DNA of 64,000 nucleotides from Streptomyces sp. A1136 (lineage in GTDB: Bacteria > Actinomycetota > Actinomycetes > Streptomycetales > Streptomycetaceae): positions 1 to 64,000 of the forward strand of contig NZ_SSBJ01000035.1 of NCBI RefSeq assembly GCF_004795055.1, written 5' to 3'. The notes under the pieces were generated by a model. It was given only the letters and a program-made list of their open reading frames with translations. It searched no databases and had not been told where the DNA came from. Numbering within the stretch: position 1 is the stretch's first letter; every line of letters starts with the position of its first letter. Below, one piece after another: positions 52,413 through 60,828 of the stretch. Made by a program: the position numbers and the translations under genes.

Positions 52413-52468
52413 GGAGGGTGCCGTGGTGATCACCGAGACGCCGACTCACACCCCCGCGCCCCCGCTGA

Positions 52469-54523
52469 TCAGGTACGCAGGGCTTCGGAGAGTTCATCCA
52501 GCGCCTCCAGCACCTGCCGTGCCGCCGCCCGCAGCACCCCTGACTCCCCGGCCTCCCATCCGGGATCGGCCAGAACGGCCCGAACCGCGCCCGCCTCCGG
52601 GACGCGCCCTTCCCGCACCGCGTTCGCCGCCGCCTCGGTGTCGGCCCGTACCGCCTCGGCCGGCGCGGCCGCGCCGGGGGCCGGGGCGTGGGCGCGGTCC
52701 GGGATGTGCGCCTCCAGCAGCATGACGGCCCGGCCCAGCGCCGCCACGGCGTCGGCGGCGCCCTCGGCCGCCGCGTGGGACAACCCGCGGTGGCGCACCG
52801 GTTCGCCCGCCGCCCGCCCGAGCGCCTCCTGCCAGGCGATCCGGGCGTCCCGGGTGGCCAGCAGCGCCTGACGGACGTCGTCATCGGGCCCGGCGCCGCC
52901 CGGATCGGCGTACCGGACGAGCACCGCCTGTGCGTACCGCCCGCACGCCGCCAGCCAGTCGGCGAGGAGGGCGCGCAGCCGAGGCGTCTCCCAGGCCGGG
53001 TAGAGGGCGTACCCGGCCATCGCCAGGACACCGCCGACCAGGGTGAGGGTGATCCGGTCGGGAACGGTCTGGTCCCAGCGCAGGCCTCCCATCCCGAGCA
53101 GGAACACCACGTAGGCGGAGACACAGGCCTGCGCGACGACGTAACCGGTGCGCATCAGCGCGTACATCAGACCCGCGCTGAGCACGGCCAACAGTCCGGA
53201 GAGGTACATCCCCGGCTGCGCGATCCGCACGGCGGCGGTGGCGACCGAGACGCCGACCAGCGTGCCGCCGAAACGGGCGACCGCCCGTGACCAGGTCTGG
53301 GTGAAATCGGGCCGCATCACCATCACGGAGGCCATCGGCGCCCAGTAGCCGTGCCCGAACGGCAGCGCCTGGCCGATGGCGTAGCCCGCGCAGACGACGG
53401 CGGTGACCCGCACGGCGTGCCGCAGCACCCTTGAGCCGGGCCTCAGTTCGGCCCGTACCGCCCTCGCCACCAGCGGTACCAGGGCGGGCAGTGTGGGCCG
53501 CAGCATCGCGGCGCCGGGATCGGCGGTCCGGCCGGACCCCGGCTCCGCGGTCTCCAGTACGTCGTCCAGCAGCGCGCTCAGCCGGCGCGCGGCCCGCAGC
53601 GGGGCGCCCCGGAGCAGGTCGTCCCGGTCCGGGGCTTTCAGCACGGCCAGGGAGGACGCCGGGAGCCGGACGGGTTCCCCGTCCCGGATCGCCCGCGCCG
53701 CGGCGTCCAGGACCGCTCCGGCGGCGGCGAGGAGCTCGGACACCCGGTCCCGCGCCGGGCCCTCGGCGGGCGCCCCGACCGCCGGGTCGGCCAGTGAGGC
53801 CAGCACCGGCCGGATGCGCTCCGCGAGCCCCCGCGCCCCGTGCAGTTCGGCGGGCCGACGACGGGCCTGTCGGGCGGTGACGGCGGCGGCGTCCCGCGCC
53901 TTCATCAGGGGCTGCGGGTCGAAGGGCGCCAAGGGGTCGTGGCGCAGCCGGCGGGCGTAGTCGGCCTCGGCGGCGAGCGCGTCGGCGAGGGCGTCGCGCT
54001 GGGCGCCCCAGCGGCGGATCGGGAACAGGACGATGAGCAGTGCCTGCACGACACCGCCGGCGGCGATCATCGCGGCGTGACCGGCCGCCTGCGGGACGGA
54101 CGTCGGCAGGGTGACGGTGACCAGCATGATCGCGACGTTGCCCGAGGCGATGATCCCGGTGGTGGGGCCGGCCGCCCACAACAGGCCCGCGAGGAAGGTC
54201 CAGAGGGCGAGCAGGGCCAGGAACGCCAGGGTGTGGCGGGAGCCGACCAGGTAGCCGACGAAGGTGGACACCGCCAGCGTCAGGCCGGAGGCCAGCGCCA
54301 GCACGGGGCGCGGGCGCCAGCTCTGCTGGAAGGTGGCGATGGCGGCCGTGAACGCGCCGAAAGCAGAGCTGGCCGCGGCGCCCGGGCCGAGGAGGGTCAG
54401 CCCGACGCCGATCACGATCGCCAGCCCGGCCGCGGCGCGCACGGCGACGAGCGGCTCCAGCCGGGCCCGCTCGATCTTCATGCCGGCCCGGGCGGTGTCC
54501 TTCAGGGCCCGGAGCCAGCTCAT
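52469..54523 (-). CDS. FUSC/YccS family membrane protein
   Basis: 684 aa. Two blocks of about five to six membrane helices (residues 25-170 and 385-530) flank a cytoplasmic helical region, the layout of the fusaric-acid-resistance/aromatic-acid exporter (AaeB-like) superfamily: LAIVIGVGLTLLGPGAAASS, ATFQQSWRPRPVLALASGL, and in the second half YWAPMASVMVMRPDFTQTW and VARFGGTLVGVSVATAAVRI. The C-terminal 150 residues are cytoplasmic. Substrate unknown. The ATG at 54523 is 7 nt after TACGCT, probably leaderless; the DUF2786 gene lies 151 nt upstream on the same strand, and the gap holds a 13-bp repeat. Confidence 0.9.
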   Translation of the reverse strand: MSWLRALKDTARAGMKIERARLEPLVAVRAAAGLAIVIGVGLTLLGPGAAASSAFGAFTAAIATFQQSWRPRPVLALASGLTLAVSTFVGYLVGSRHTLAFLALLALWTFLAGLLWAAGPTTGIIASGNVAIMLVTVTLPTSVPQAAGHAAMIAAGGVVQALLIVLFPIRRWGAQRDALADALAAEADYARRLRHDPLAPFDPQPLMKARDAAAVTARQARRRPAELHGARGLAERIRPVLASLADPAVGAPAEGPARDRVSELLAAAGAVLDAAARAIRDGEPVRLPASSLAVLKAPDRDDLLRGAPLRAARRLSALLDDVLETAEPGSGRTADPGAAMLRPTLPALVPLVARAVRAELRPGSRVLRHAVRVTAVVCAGYAIGQALPFGHGYWAPMASVMVMRPDFTQTWSRAVARFGGTLVGVSVATAAVRIAQPGMYLSGLLAVLSAGLMYALMRTGYVVAQACVSAYVVFLLGMGGLRWDQTVPDRITLTLVGGVLAMAGYALYPAWETPRLRALLADWLAACGRYAQAVLVRYADPGGAGPDDDVRQALLATRDARIAWQEALGRAAGEPVRHRGLSHAAAEGAADAVAALGRAVMLLEAHIPDRAHAPAPGAAAPAEAVRADTEAAANAVREGRVPEAGAVRAVLADPGWEAGESGVLRAAARQVLEALDELSEALRT

Positions 54524-54609
54524 GGGAGCGAGCGTAACGGGACGGGCGCGGCCGGGAGCGGAGCCCGCGGCCGACGGCGCGCGGTGGGGGCGCCGGCCTG
54601 GGGGCTCGG

Positions 54610-54661
54610 CCGGCCGGGGATGCCGGCCGGGGATGCCGGCCGGGGATGCCGGCCGGGGGAG
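54610..54661. repeat. 13-bp tandem repeat between FUSC and DUF2786 genes
   Basis: CCGGCCGGGGATG is repeated three times exactly (54610-54648) plus one altered copy ending GGGAG (54649-54661). It lies in the 151-nt gap just after the end of the DUF2786 gene and may form a compact GC hairpin structure that acts as its terminator. Confidence 0.75.
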
Positions 54662-54674
54662 CGGCCGGGAAGGC

Positions 54675-55841
54675 TCAGCCGGGGAGGGGGTGCCGGCGGC
54701 CGGCCATGTGGGCGCGGTCGGCGGCGGCCGTGCCGTCCTCCCAGCCCGCGTGGTCGGTGGCACCGCGTAGGCGGGTGGTCGTGGTGCGGGGGAACATCTC
54801 CTCCGCCCGGGAGGTGACGGCGACGTCGCGGGCCACCAGCGCGGGCAGGTGGGCCGGGCTCTCGGACGCGGTGTGCTCCGCGGTCTCGGCCAGGCGGTGG
54901 CCGAGCCGGCTGGCGTAGGCGAGGAGGAAGGACTGCCGGAAGGTCTTGGTGCGCTTCCGGCCGCCTGAGCGCTGCGCGGCCTCGGCGCGGGTCATCGCCG
55001 CCGTACCCTGCACGAGCAGCGAGGTGTACAGCAGCTCCACCGCCTCCAGGTCGCTCTCGAAGCCGACCACCGTGGAGAAGAAGAAGCCGCTGTTCCACAC
55101 CGCCCGGCAGCGGTTCGCGGTGGCCACCGCGTCGAGGAGTACGGCCTTCGCCTCCTCGTACGGCGGCTCGACACCGATGCGACAGGCACCGGGCGTCCGC
55201 GCCGGCCCCCCGCCCCCGGCCGCGAGCAGGGCCTCGTCGACGGTGTGTCGGGCCATCAGCTCCTGGGCCTTGGCGCTCAGCGCCTCCGCCTCCTCCGGGT
55301 AGGTGGTGGCCTCGGCCTTCGCGAGCAGCGCGCGGATGCGGCCGAGCATCCGGGGCTCGATGTGGGCGTGCTCGGCGAGGTCGGTCGGGTCGCCCGGGAG
55401 CGGGCCGACCGGTTCGATCGACGGCAGCCGGATCAGCAGCCGGAACGTCTCCAGCACCGCCGTCGCCAGCGTGAACCGGTCCGTCTTCTCGCGCTGCGCG
55501 AGCCGGTCGCCGTAGCGGGCGTCCCGCGACCACCACACCTCGGCGTCGGTCCACCGCTCCGGCAGCCGGGCGTAGCGGCGCGCCTCGGCGGCGATGAGGT
55601 CGCAGGCGATCCGTACGTGCCGCTCCTCCAACTCCCGCCGGACCAACCGCAGCACGTCCGCCGGCCGCCAGCCCCGCTCCCAGGCCTGCCGCACGTACGT
55701 CTCCCCCCGCGCCAACAACTCCGCCGCGACCCCGCCCCACCGGGCGTCATCGGCGGCGAGCAGCGAGGCACCGGTATCCAGCGCGGCGTCGTCCTGGGCA
55801 TAGAGAGCTGCTCCGCAGGCACGGTCGACGATGTCTTTCAC
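54675..55841 (-). CDS. DUF2786 domain protein
   Basis: 388 aa. The DUF2786 helix pair is clear at about residues 165-205 (RMLGRIRALLAKAEATTYPEEAEALSAKAQELMARHTVDE). N-terminal 150 residues form a helical domain (VRQAWERGWRPADVLRLVRRELEERHVRIA), and the C-terminal region has a conserved TFRQSFLLAYASRLGHRL, as in the phage-associated and Streptomyces DUF2786/DUF7168 proteins. No catalytic residues recognised; function unknown. The GTG at 55841 (KDIVDRACG) lies 6 nt after CAGGCT, and GGAGGG just before it is too close to be a normal ribosome-binding site. Confidence 0.86.
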   Translation of the reverse strand: MKDIVDRACGAALYAQDDAALDTGASLLAADDARWGGVAAELLARGETYVRQAWERGWRPADVLRLVRRELEERHVRIACDLIAAEARRYARLPERWTDAEVWWSRDARYGDRLAQREKTDRFTLATAVLETFRLLIRLPSIEPVGPLPGDPTDLAEHAHIEPRMLGRIRALLAKAEATTYPEEAEALSAKAQELMARHTVDEALLAAGGGGPARTPGACRIGVEPPYEEAKAVLLDAVATANRCRAVWNSGFFFSTVVGFESDLEAVELLYTSLLVQGTAAMTRAEAAQRSGGRKRTKTFRQSFLLAYASRLGHRLAETAEHTASESPAHLPALVARDVAVTSRAEEMFPRTTTTRLRGATDHAGWEDGTAAADRAHMAGRRHPLPG

Positions 55842-55904
55842 CCCTCCAGCCTGACACGCCCCCCACCCCCCTCACCCTGCCCCCCTGCCAGGCCGGGGGT
55901 GACC

Positions 55905-56090
55905 CAGCCCCGCCGGCGATCGAGGCCCGGGGCCGGCCACATCCAGCCCCGCCGGCGATCGAGGCGCAGGGCCCGGGGCGGAGCCCCGAAACCCGGCACA
56001 GCCGGGTCCGCCCCGCGCCACACCCCCGCACCCAACCCGACCGGGCCGGGCCGGGCCGCCACATCCAGCCCCGCCGGCGATTGAGGCGCG
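55905..56090. repeat. Variant copies of the intergenic CAGCCCCGCCGGCG element
   Basis: Three copies start at 55905, 55944 and 56066, each CAGCCCCGCCGGCGAT followed by CGAGG or TGAGG. The core differs from the array at 13.8-14.5 kb (GGCGAT versus GGCGCT/GGCGTT). They are flanked by CCCGGGGCGGAGCCCC blocks and CCGCCCCGCGCCACACCCC, which occurs after the second and third copy. They fill the 352-nt gap between divergent DUF2786 and polymerase genes. Confidence 0.8.
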
Positions 56091-56193
56091 GGGCCCGGGG
56101 CGGGCCCCGGACGGCCCCGCGCAGGCGGAGCCGCCCCGCGCCACACCCCACCGGCACCCCCCACTGTCGGCCCCCGGTGGGACACTCGCACCC

Positions 56194-57873
56194 ATGAACG
56201 AGCACGCCACCCGCTGGGCCCTCGCCGAGGGCGCCGACGGCTGGTGGCACGCCGCCCCCCTGTCCCCCACCGGGGCCGCCCCACTCCGGGTGCGCGACCC
56301 CGCGGAGGCAGTCCGCGCCGCGCCCAAGGACACGCGGTGGGTCTGGCAGTCGACCACCGCCGTCTACCCCCGCCTGCTCACCGCCGGGGTACGTGTCGAG
56401 CGGTGCTACGACATCGAGGAGGCCGAGCAACTGCTGCTCCGCCACGAGGGCCGGTTCGGGGAGCCCCGTTCCGCCGCAGCCGCCTGGGCCCGGCTGCGGG
56501 GTCTGCCGGTCCCGCCCGACCCCCCGGCACGCGCCGCGGAACCCGGGGCTCAGGACTCGCTCTTCGATCCGCGGCCGGCCCCCGTCCCCCTGGACGCCGT
56601 CATCGCCGTCCACGCCGACCAGGCGGCCCGGCACGACGCCACCGCCCACCCCGACCGCACGCGCCTGCTGACCGCCGCCGAATCCGCCGCGTTCCTCATC
56701 GCCGCCGAGATGCACCGCGCCGGACTGCCTTGGCGGGCCGACGTACACCGGGCCCTGCTCACCGAACTGCTCGGCGAGCGCTACGCCGGCAGCGGCCAAC
56801 CCAGACGTCTCGCGGAGCTCACCGATCGGATCTCCGCCGCGTTCGGCCGCCGTGTGCACCCCGAGCTGCCTGCCGATGTCGTCAAGGCCTTCGCCGAGGC
56901 CGGTATCAAGCTCAAGTCCACCCGGCGCTGGGAGATCCAGGGGCTCGACCACCCGGCCGTGGCCCCGCTCATCGAGTTCAAGAAGCTGTACCGGATCTAC
57001 ACCGCCCACGGCTGGTCCTGGCTCGGGGACTGGGTCCACGACGGCCGCTTCCGGCCCGAGTTCATCCCCGGCGGCACCCTGACGGGCCGCTGGGTGACCA
57101 ATGGCGGCGGCGCCCTGCAGATCCCCAAGGTGATCCGCCGGGCGGTCGTCGCCGACCCCGGCTGGCGGCTCGTCGTCGCCGACGCCGACCAGATGGAACC
57201 GCGCGTGCTCGCCGCGATCTCCCGCGATCCGGCCTTCATGGAGGTGGCCGGGCGCCCGGAGGACCTCTACACGTCCATCTCCCGCCAAGGCTTCTCCGGT
57301 GACCGGGACAAGGCCAAGCTGGCAGTGCTCGGCGCCGTCTACGGACAGACCTCCGGAGACGGCCTCAAGAACCTGGCCGCGCTCCGCCGCAGGTTCCCCC
57401 GGGCCGTGGCGTACGTGGACGACGCCGCGAAGGCGGGCGAAGAGGGTCGACTGGTACGCACCTGGCTCGGCCGGACCTGCCCGCCACCCGCTGGCTCCAC
57501 CGAGGACGACGGCGAGGCCGGGCTCCCGCAGGACCGGGAGGACGGCGCCTGGACCCCCGGGTATGCCTCGACCGACACCCGCGCCCGGGGCCGCTTCACG
57601 CGCAACTTCGTCGTTCAGGGCAGCGCCGCCGACTGGGCGCTGCTGATGCTCGCCGCGCTGCGGCAGTCCATCGCCGGCGCGGGGCTCCGCGCCGAACTGG
57701 TCTTCTTCCAGCACGACGAGGTGATCGTGCACTGCCCGGCCGAGGAGACCGAGGCCGTGGCAGAGGCCATCCGCGCCGCCGGTGACCTGGCCGGACGGAT
57801 CACCTTCGGCGACACCCCGGTCCGCTTCCCGTTCAGTACGGCCGTCGTGGAGTGCTACGCGGACGCGAAGTGA
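56194..57873 (+). CDS. Family-A DNA polymerase (PolA-like; annotated elsewhere as bifunctional 3'-5' exonuclease/polymerase)
   Basis: 559 aa. The C-terminal half is a family-A polymerase: template-binding GTLTGRWVTNGGGALQIPKV, motif A VVADADQMEPRVLAAIS with the catalytic Asp and Glu, motif B RDKAKLAVLGAVYGQ with the conserved Arg and Lys, and motif C FFQHDEVIVHC with the second catalytic Asp. Compared with polymerase I, DYSQIE has become DADQME and the O-helix Phe (762 in E. coli) is Leu. The N-terminal 180 residues are shorter than an exonuclease domain and I find no DxE exonuclease motif. The ATG at 56194 is 7 nt after GACACT. A second polymerase besides PolA; role in repair or telomere end-filling is conjecture. 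Confidence 0.88.
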   Translation: MNEHATRWALAEGADGWWHAAPLSPTGAAPLRVRDPAEAVRAAPKDTRWVWQSTTAVYPRLLTAGVRVERCYDIEEAEQLLLRHEGRFGEPRSAAAAWARLRGLPVPPDPPARAAEPGAQDSLFDPRPAPVPLDAVIAVHADQAARHDATAHPDRTRLLTAAESAAFLIAAEMHRAGLPWRADVHRALLTELLGERYAGSGQPRRLAELTDRISAAFGRRVHPELPADVVKAFAEAGIKLKSTRRWEIQGLDHPAVAPLIEFKKLYRIYTAHGWSWLGDWVHDGRFRPEFIPGGTLTGRWVTNGGGALQIPKVIRRAVVADPGWRLVVADADQMEPRVLAAISRDPAFMEVAGRPEDLYTSISRQGFSGDRDKAKLAVLGAVYGQTSGDGLKNLAALRRRFPRAVAYVDDAAKAGEEGRLVRTWLGRTCPPPAGSTEDDGEAGLPQDREDGAWTPGYASTDTRARGRFTRNFVVQGSAADWALLMLAALRQSIAGAGLRAELVFFQHDEVIVHCPAEETEAVAEAIRAAGDLAGRITFGDTPVRFPFSTAVVECYADAK

Positions 57874-57878
57874 GCGGA

Positions 57879-57894
57879 TGTTTCACGTGAAACA
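57879..57894. promoter_or_regulatory. parS site (ParB-binding)
   Basis: TGTTTCACGTGAAACA is an exact 16-bp parS palindrome, the ParB loading site used in chromosome segregation. It starts 5 nt after the polymerase stop codon, between two convergent genes, the safe position typical of parS. It contains the 14-mer GTTTCACGTGAAAC reported for Streptomyces. Most parS sites cluster near oriC, so its distance from oriC is of interest. Confidence 0.93.
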
Positions 57895-57935
57895 CGCCTG
57901 ATCCGGCAGCGGTTCGCCTCAACCCGGCTCGGCTC

Positions 57936-58418
57936 TCAGCCGAGGTCGTGGAAGTAGATGTGGTACCCCTCCCGCACGAACCCCTCCGACTCGTACAGGC
58001 CCTGCGCGATGTGGTTGTCGTAGGCCGTCTCCAGCTGGACGCCGGCGACACCGGCCTCCGCCGCCCGGCGCAAGACCTCGCGCAGCAGCGCCCGTCCCGC
58101 GCCTGTGCGGCGGCCGGAGGGGGCCACGTACAGGTCGCTGAGGACCCACATGGGTCGCAGCAGCAGTGACGCGAAGGTCCGGTAGACCTGGGCGAAGCCG
58201 ACCGTTCCCCCCTCCGGGACGTCGGCCAGGAGGACCAGCGACTCGTCACCCCTGATTCGCTCGGCGAGGAAGGCAGCCGGGGCGCCAGGGTCTTCGACCT
58301 TCACCTCGTAGAAGTCGAGGTAGCCGCGGAACAGCTCGGCCGCCACCTCGACATCCGCCTCTCCGGCCACCCGCAACCACACCTGCTCGTCCGGGCGTCC
58401 CGGCGTCTGCTCGTCCAT
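57936..58418 (-). CDS. GNAT family N-acetyltransferase
   Basis: 160 aa. The acetyl-CoA binding motif is at VLSDLYVAPSGRRTGAGRALLREV, followed by GVAGVQLETAYDNHIAQGLYESEGF, the usual strand-helix of the family. Opening residues LFRGYLDFYEVKVEDPGA resemble aminoglycoside- or polyamine-like GNATs, but substrate is unassigned. Start at the ATG at 58418, 7 nt after CACAAT (leaderless); an in-frame ATG 9 nt upstream would lie inside that hexamer. Confidence 0.9.
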   Translation of the reverse strand: MDEQTPGRPDEQVWLRVAGEADVEVAAELFRGYLDFYEVKVEDPGAPAAFLAERIRGDESLVLLADVPEGGTVGFAQVYRTFASLLLRPMWVLSDLYVAPSGRRTGAGRALLREVLRRAAEAGVAGVQLETAYDNHIAQGLYESEGFVREGYHIYFHDLG

Positions 58419-58505
58419 GCCGCCCATTGTGCGGGAACGGGTTCGGCGGCGCGGCGGGGGCAGTTGGTGTGGGGGCAGTCGGTGCGAGGGCAGTGGAAGG
58501 AGGGT

Positions 58506-59750
58506 TCAGTGACCGGTCACGGGCTGGGCGGGCAGATCGAAGACGTGCTTCGGAGTCACCGTCTTGGTGATCGCCTGGCCGAAGAGAGTGCTGGGCTCGG
58601 AACCCTGGTACGTGATGTCCGTGTTGAGCAGTACCACCAGCGTGGCCTGCGGACCGGGGAGGTAGATGGTCAGGGACTCGTAGCCGGGTAGTGAACCGTT
58701 GTGCCCGATCCAGCCTTCGACGTTGAAGATGCCGAGCCCGTAACCGGAGTCCGGGATGTTGTCCGCCTCCACGACCTTCAACCGCTGGGCCTGGGTCCGT
58801 GGCGTCAGCAGTGTGCCGGTGGCCAGCACCTTGGCCCATGTCCTCAGGTCGTCGCGGTCGGAGATCATCGCTCCGGCGGCCCAGCCCCATGAGGGGTTCC
58901 AGTCCGCCGCGTCCTCCGTCTTCCCGGAGGCCGTCTGGTTCGTGTAGCCCTGCGCGTGCGGGTTCGGGAACTCGGCGCCGGAGGGGAACAGTGTGTGGTG
59001 CAGCCCCGCGGGCTCGATCACGTTGTGCCGGATGTAGTCGGAGAGCTTGTCCCCACTGACCTTCTCCACCACCAGACCGAGCAGGATCAGGTTCGTGTTG
59101 CAGTAGAAGAACTGGGCTCCCGGCGCGAACATCACGGGGTGCTTGAAGGAGTACGCCAGCAGTTCCCGCGGGGTGAACGGGCGGCGGGGGTTGCTGGTCA
59201 GCGCCTTGTAGAACCCGGGGTCCGCGGAGTAGTTGAACAGGCCGCTGCGCATCTCGGCGAGCTGGCGCAGGGTGATCTTGTCGCCGTTGGGGACCCCTGA
59301 GATGTACTTGCCGATGGGGTCGTCGAGCCCGATCTTTCCCTCGTCGACCAGCTTCAGCAGGGCGGTGACCGTGAAGGTCTTGGTCTCGCTTCCGATCCGC
59401 ATGTACAGGTTCGGTGTCATCGGGGCGCCGGTCGCCTTGTCGGCCACCCCGAAGGCACGCTCGTAGGTCCCCTTGCCGGGTGCCGAGAGGGAGACGATCA
59501 CCCCGGGGACCTGGGCTTCCCTCATCACTTTCCGGACGTCCTCGTCCAACTGGCGCTTCACGGCCGGCGTCAGCTGGGCGAACTCGTCGGACGCCGAGGG
59601 CGACGGCTGCGCCGTCGTACGCGTCACGGATGCCGGTACGGACGAGGATGCCGGCGTATCCCAGGCGTAGCCGGCGCTCACTCCGAGCGGCACCACCACG
59701 AGCCCCACCGCGGCCGCCCCGACCGCCGCACCGCGCCACCGTTTCGTCAT
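58506..59750 (-). CDS. Secreted serine hydrolase, beta-lactamase/D,D-peptidase family
   Basis: 414 aa with an export signal (RWRGAAVGAAAVGLVVVPLGVSAGYA). The class C beta-lactamase-like fold has the SxxK motif in MRIGSETKTFTV, the YxN motif in FFYCNTNLILLG (Tyr-Cys-Asn) and HxG in WIGHNGSLPGYES, as in D-alanyl-D-alanine carboxypeptidases of the R61 type. A Thr/Ser/Pro linker follows the signal. The ATG at 59750 has AGGAGG upstream. It stands alone, divergent from the LuxR-type gene. D-cycloserine targets D-Ala metabolism, so a role in self-protection is conceivable, but nothing in the sequence shows it. Confidence 0.92.
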   Translation of the reverse strand: MTKRWRGAAVGAAAVGLVVVPLGVSAGYAWDTPASSSVPASVTRTTAQPSPSASDEFAQLTPAVKRQLDEDVRKVMREAQVPGVIVSLSAPGKGTYERAFGVADKATGAPMTPNLYMRIGSETKTFTVTALLKLVDEGKIGLDDPIGKYISGVPNGDKITLRQLAEMRSGLFNYSADPGFYKALTSNPRRPFTPRELLAYSFKHPVMFAPGAQFFYCNTNLILLGLVVEKVSGDKLSDYIRHNVIEPAGLHHTLFPSGAEFPNPHAQGYTNQTASGKTEDAADWNPSWGWAAGAMISDRDDLRTWAKVLATGTLLTPRTQAQRLKVVEADNIPDSGYGLGIFNVEGWIGHNGSLPGYESLTIYLPGPQATLVVLLNTDITYQGSEPSTLFGQAITKTVTPKHVFDLPAQPVTGH

Positions 59751-60116
59751 GCCTGGCCTCCTACCACGAGACCCCCGAGCACCACCAACCCAACCTAGCC
59801 CGCCCTCCTCACGCCGGCGACCGGAACCAGCCACCGGGCGGTCCGGGGCGCCGCGGCAGAAACCGGGGAGGACAGGGGTCGCGGAACCGAACGGCGGGAC
59901 ATCGGAAGGCCGTTGGCCGCGCGCTGCACAGTAGACGCACCGACGCGCACTCGGGACCACAGCCAGCGACGACTACGCGTGGTGACCCCCGATCCCACCA
60001 AGTGGATCTTCTCTTTCGGGTGCGCGGATCGGATGTTAGCTTGCCCCACGCCATCACACGCCAGAGCGTCACCGGGACGGGCGGCCGCGATGCTTCGTGG
60101 CCGGAAGGAGACACCA
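59751..60116. other. 366-nt gap between the hydrolase and LuxR-type genes
   Basis: No gene supported. It must hold both promoters of the divergent genes. Around 60000-60045 the base composition becomes less GC-rich (AAGTGGATCTTCTCTTTCGG, then GATGTTAGCTTG), suggesting the LuxR-type gene promoter, but no clear -35/-10 pair could be fixed. Confidence 0.45.
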
Positions 60117-60815
60117 GTGGGTCATCAGGCGGCTGCTCAGCAGCTTCGTGCTGCCACACCCGAGATCATCGAGGCGTACCGAGCGGCGCTGGGACGACTC
60201 GGCAGCCCACTGGTGTCCCGCGAGGACATCTGGCGGCAGTGCCGCCATCAGGCGCAGAACATCGTGGCCGAGTGCGCGCAGGCCTTGGAGGCCGGTCAGC
60301 ACGCCGAGCCCCCGGGGGTCCGGGAGTACTCCCGGCTGCTGGGAGCCCACCGGGTGGTCCAGCAGGTGCCGGTGTCCGAGTCGGTGCGGGCGGCGGAGGT
60401 GCTCTGGCAGGCCATGCAGGTGGCGGTGGGAGAGGCCGTCGAACTGGTGGAGGTCGATCAGCGGCACACCGCGGCGCAGACGGTGAGCACCGCATTCCGG
60501 GCCGCTGCCGGGAGCCGGCTGTACCAGGGGATCAGGGGATACGAGGAGGCTCAGCGGCCGTCCGCCCCCGAAGCGTCGGAGCGGGGCTCCGAGCCCCTGG
60601 TGGACGCGGCGGACGCGCAAGTGCTCGACCTGTTGACGCTGAGGGAGCGGCAGATCCTGGAAGCGGTGCGCGCGGGACTGACGAACCGCCTGATAGGGCG
60701 CCGGTTCGAGATCAGCGAGGCGACCGTCAAGCGCCATCTGCACAACGCCTACCGCAAGCTCGGAGCCGGCTCCCGGGTCCAGGCTCTGAACAAGGCCTTC
60801 CCGGGCCAGGGTTGA
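60117..60815 (+). CDS. LuxR-family transcriptional regulator
   Basis: 232 aa. The C-terminal LuxR helix-turn-helix is complete (LTLRERQILEAVRAGLTNRLIGRRFEISEATVKRHLHNAYRKLG). The N-terminal 150 residues form a helical domain (EIIEAYRAALGRLGSPL, RQCRHQAQNIVAECAQALE, VRAAEVLWQAMQVAVGEAVELVEV) resembling RsbR-like or globin-type regulatory helices; no receiver Asp or autoinducer-binding site is evident. GTG at 60117 has GGAAGGAG upstream. Lying next to the biosynthetic genes at the right end it could be their regulator, but the UbiA-like gene lies between on the opposite strand. Confidence 0.88.
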   Translation: MGHQAAAQQLRAATPEIIEAYRAALGRLGSPLVSREDIWRQCRHQAQNIVAECAQALEAGQHAEPPGVREYSRLLGAHRVVQQVPVSESVRAAEVLWQAMQVAVGEAVELVEVDQRHTAAQTVSTAFRAAAGSRLYQGIRGYEEAQRPSAPEASERGSEPLVDAADAQVLDLLTLRERQILEAVRAGLTNRLIGRRFEISEATVKRHLHNAYRKLGAGSRVQALNKAFPGQG

Positions 60816-60828
60816 CGCCCCCGCGGGC

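Noticed and set aside
55981..56020. Possible transposon end from the GC-rich inverted blocks near 55.98 kb
   Set aside because: No transposase, target duplication or matched terminal repeats; the blocks belong to the common intergenic repeat family.
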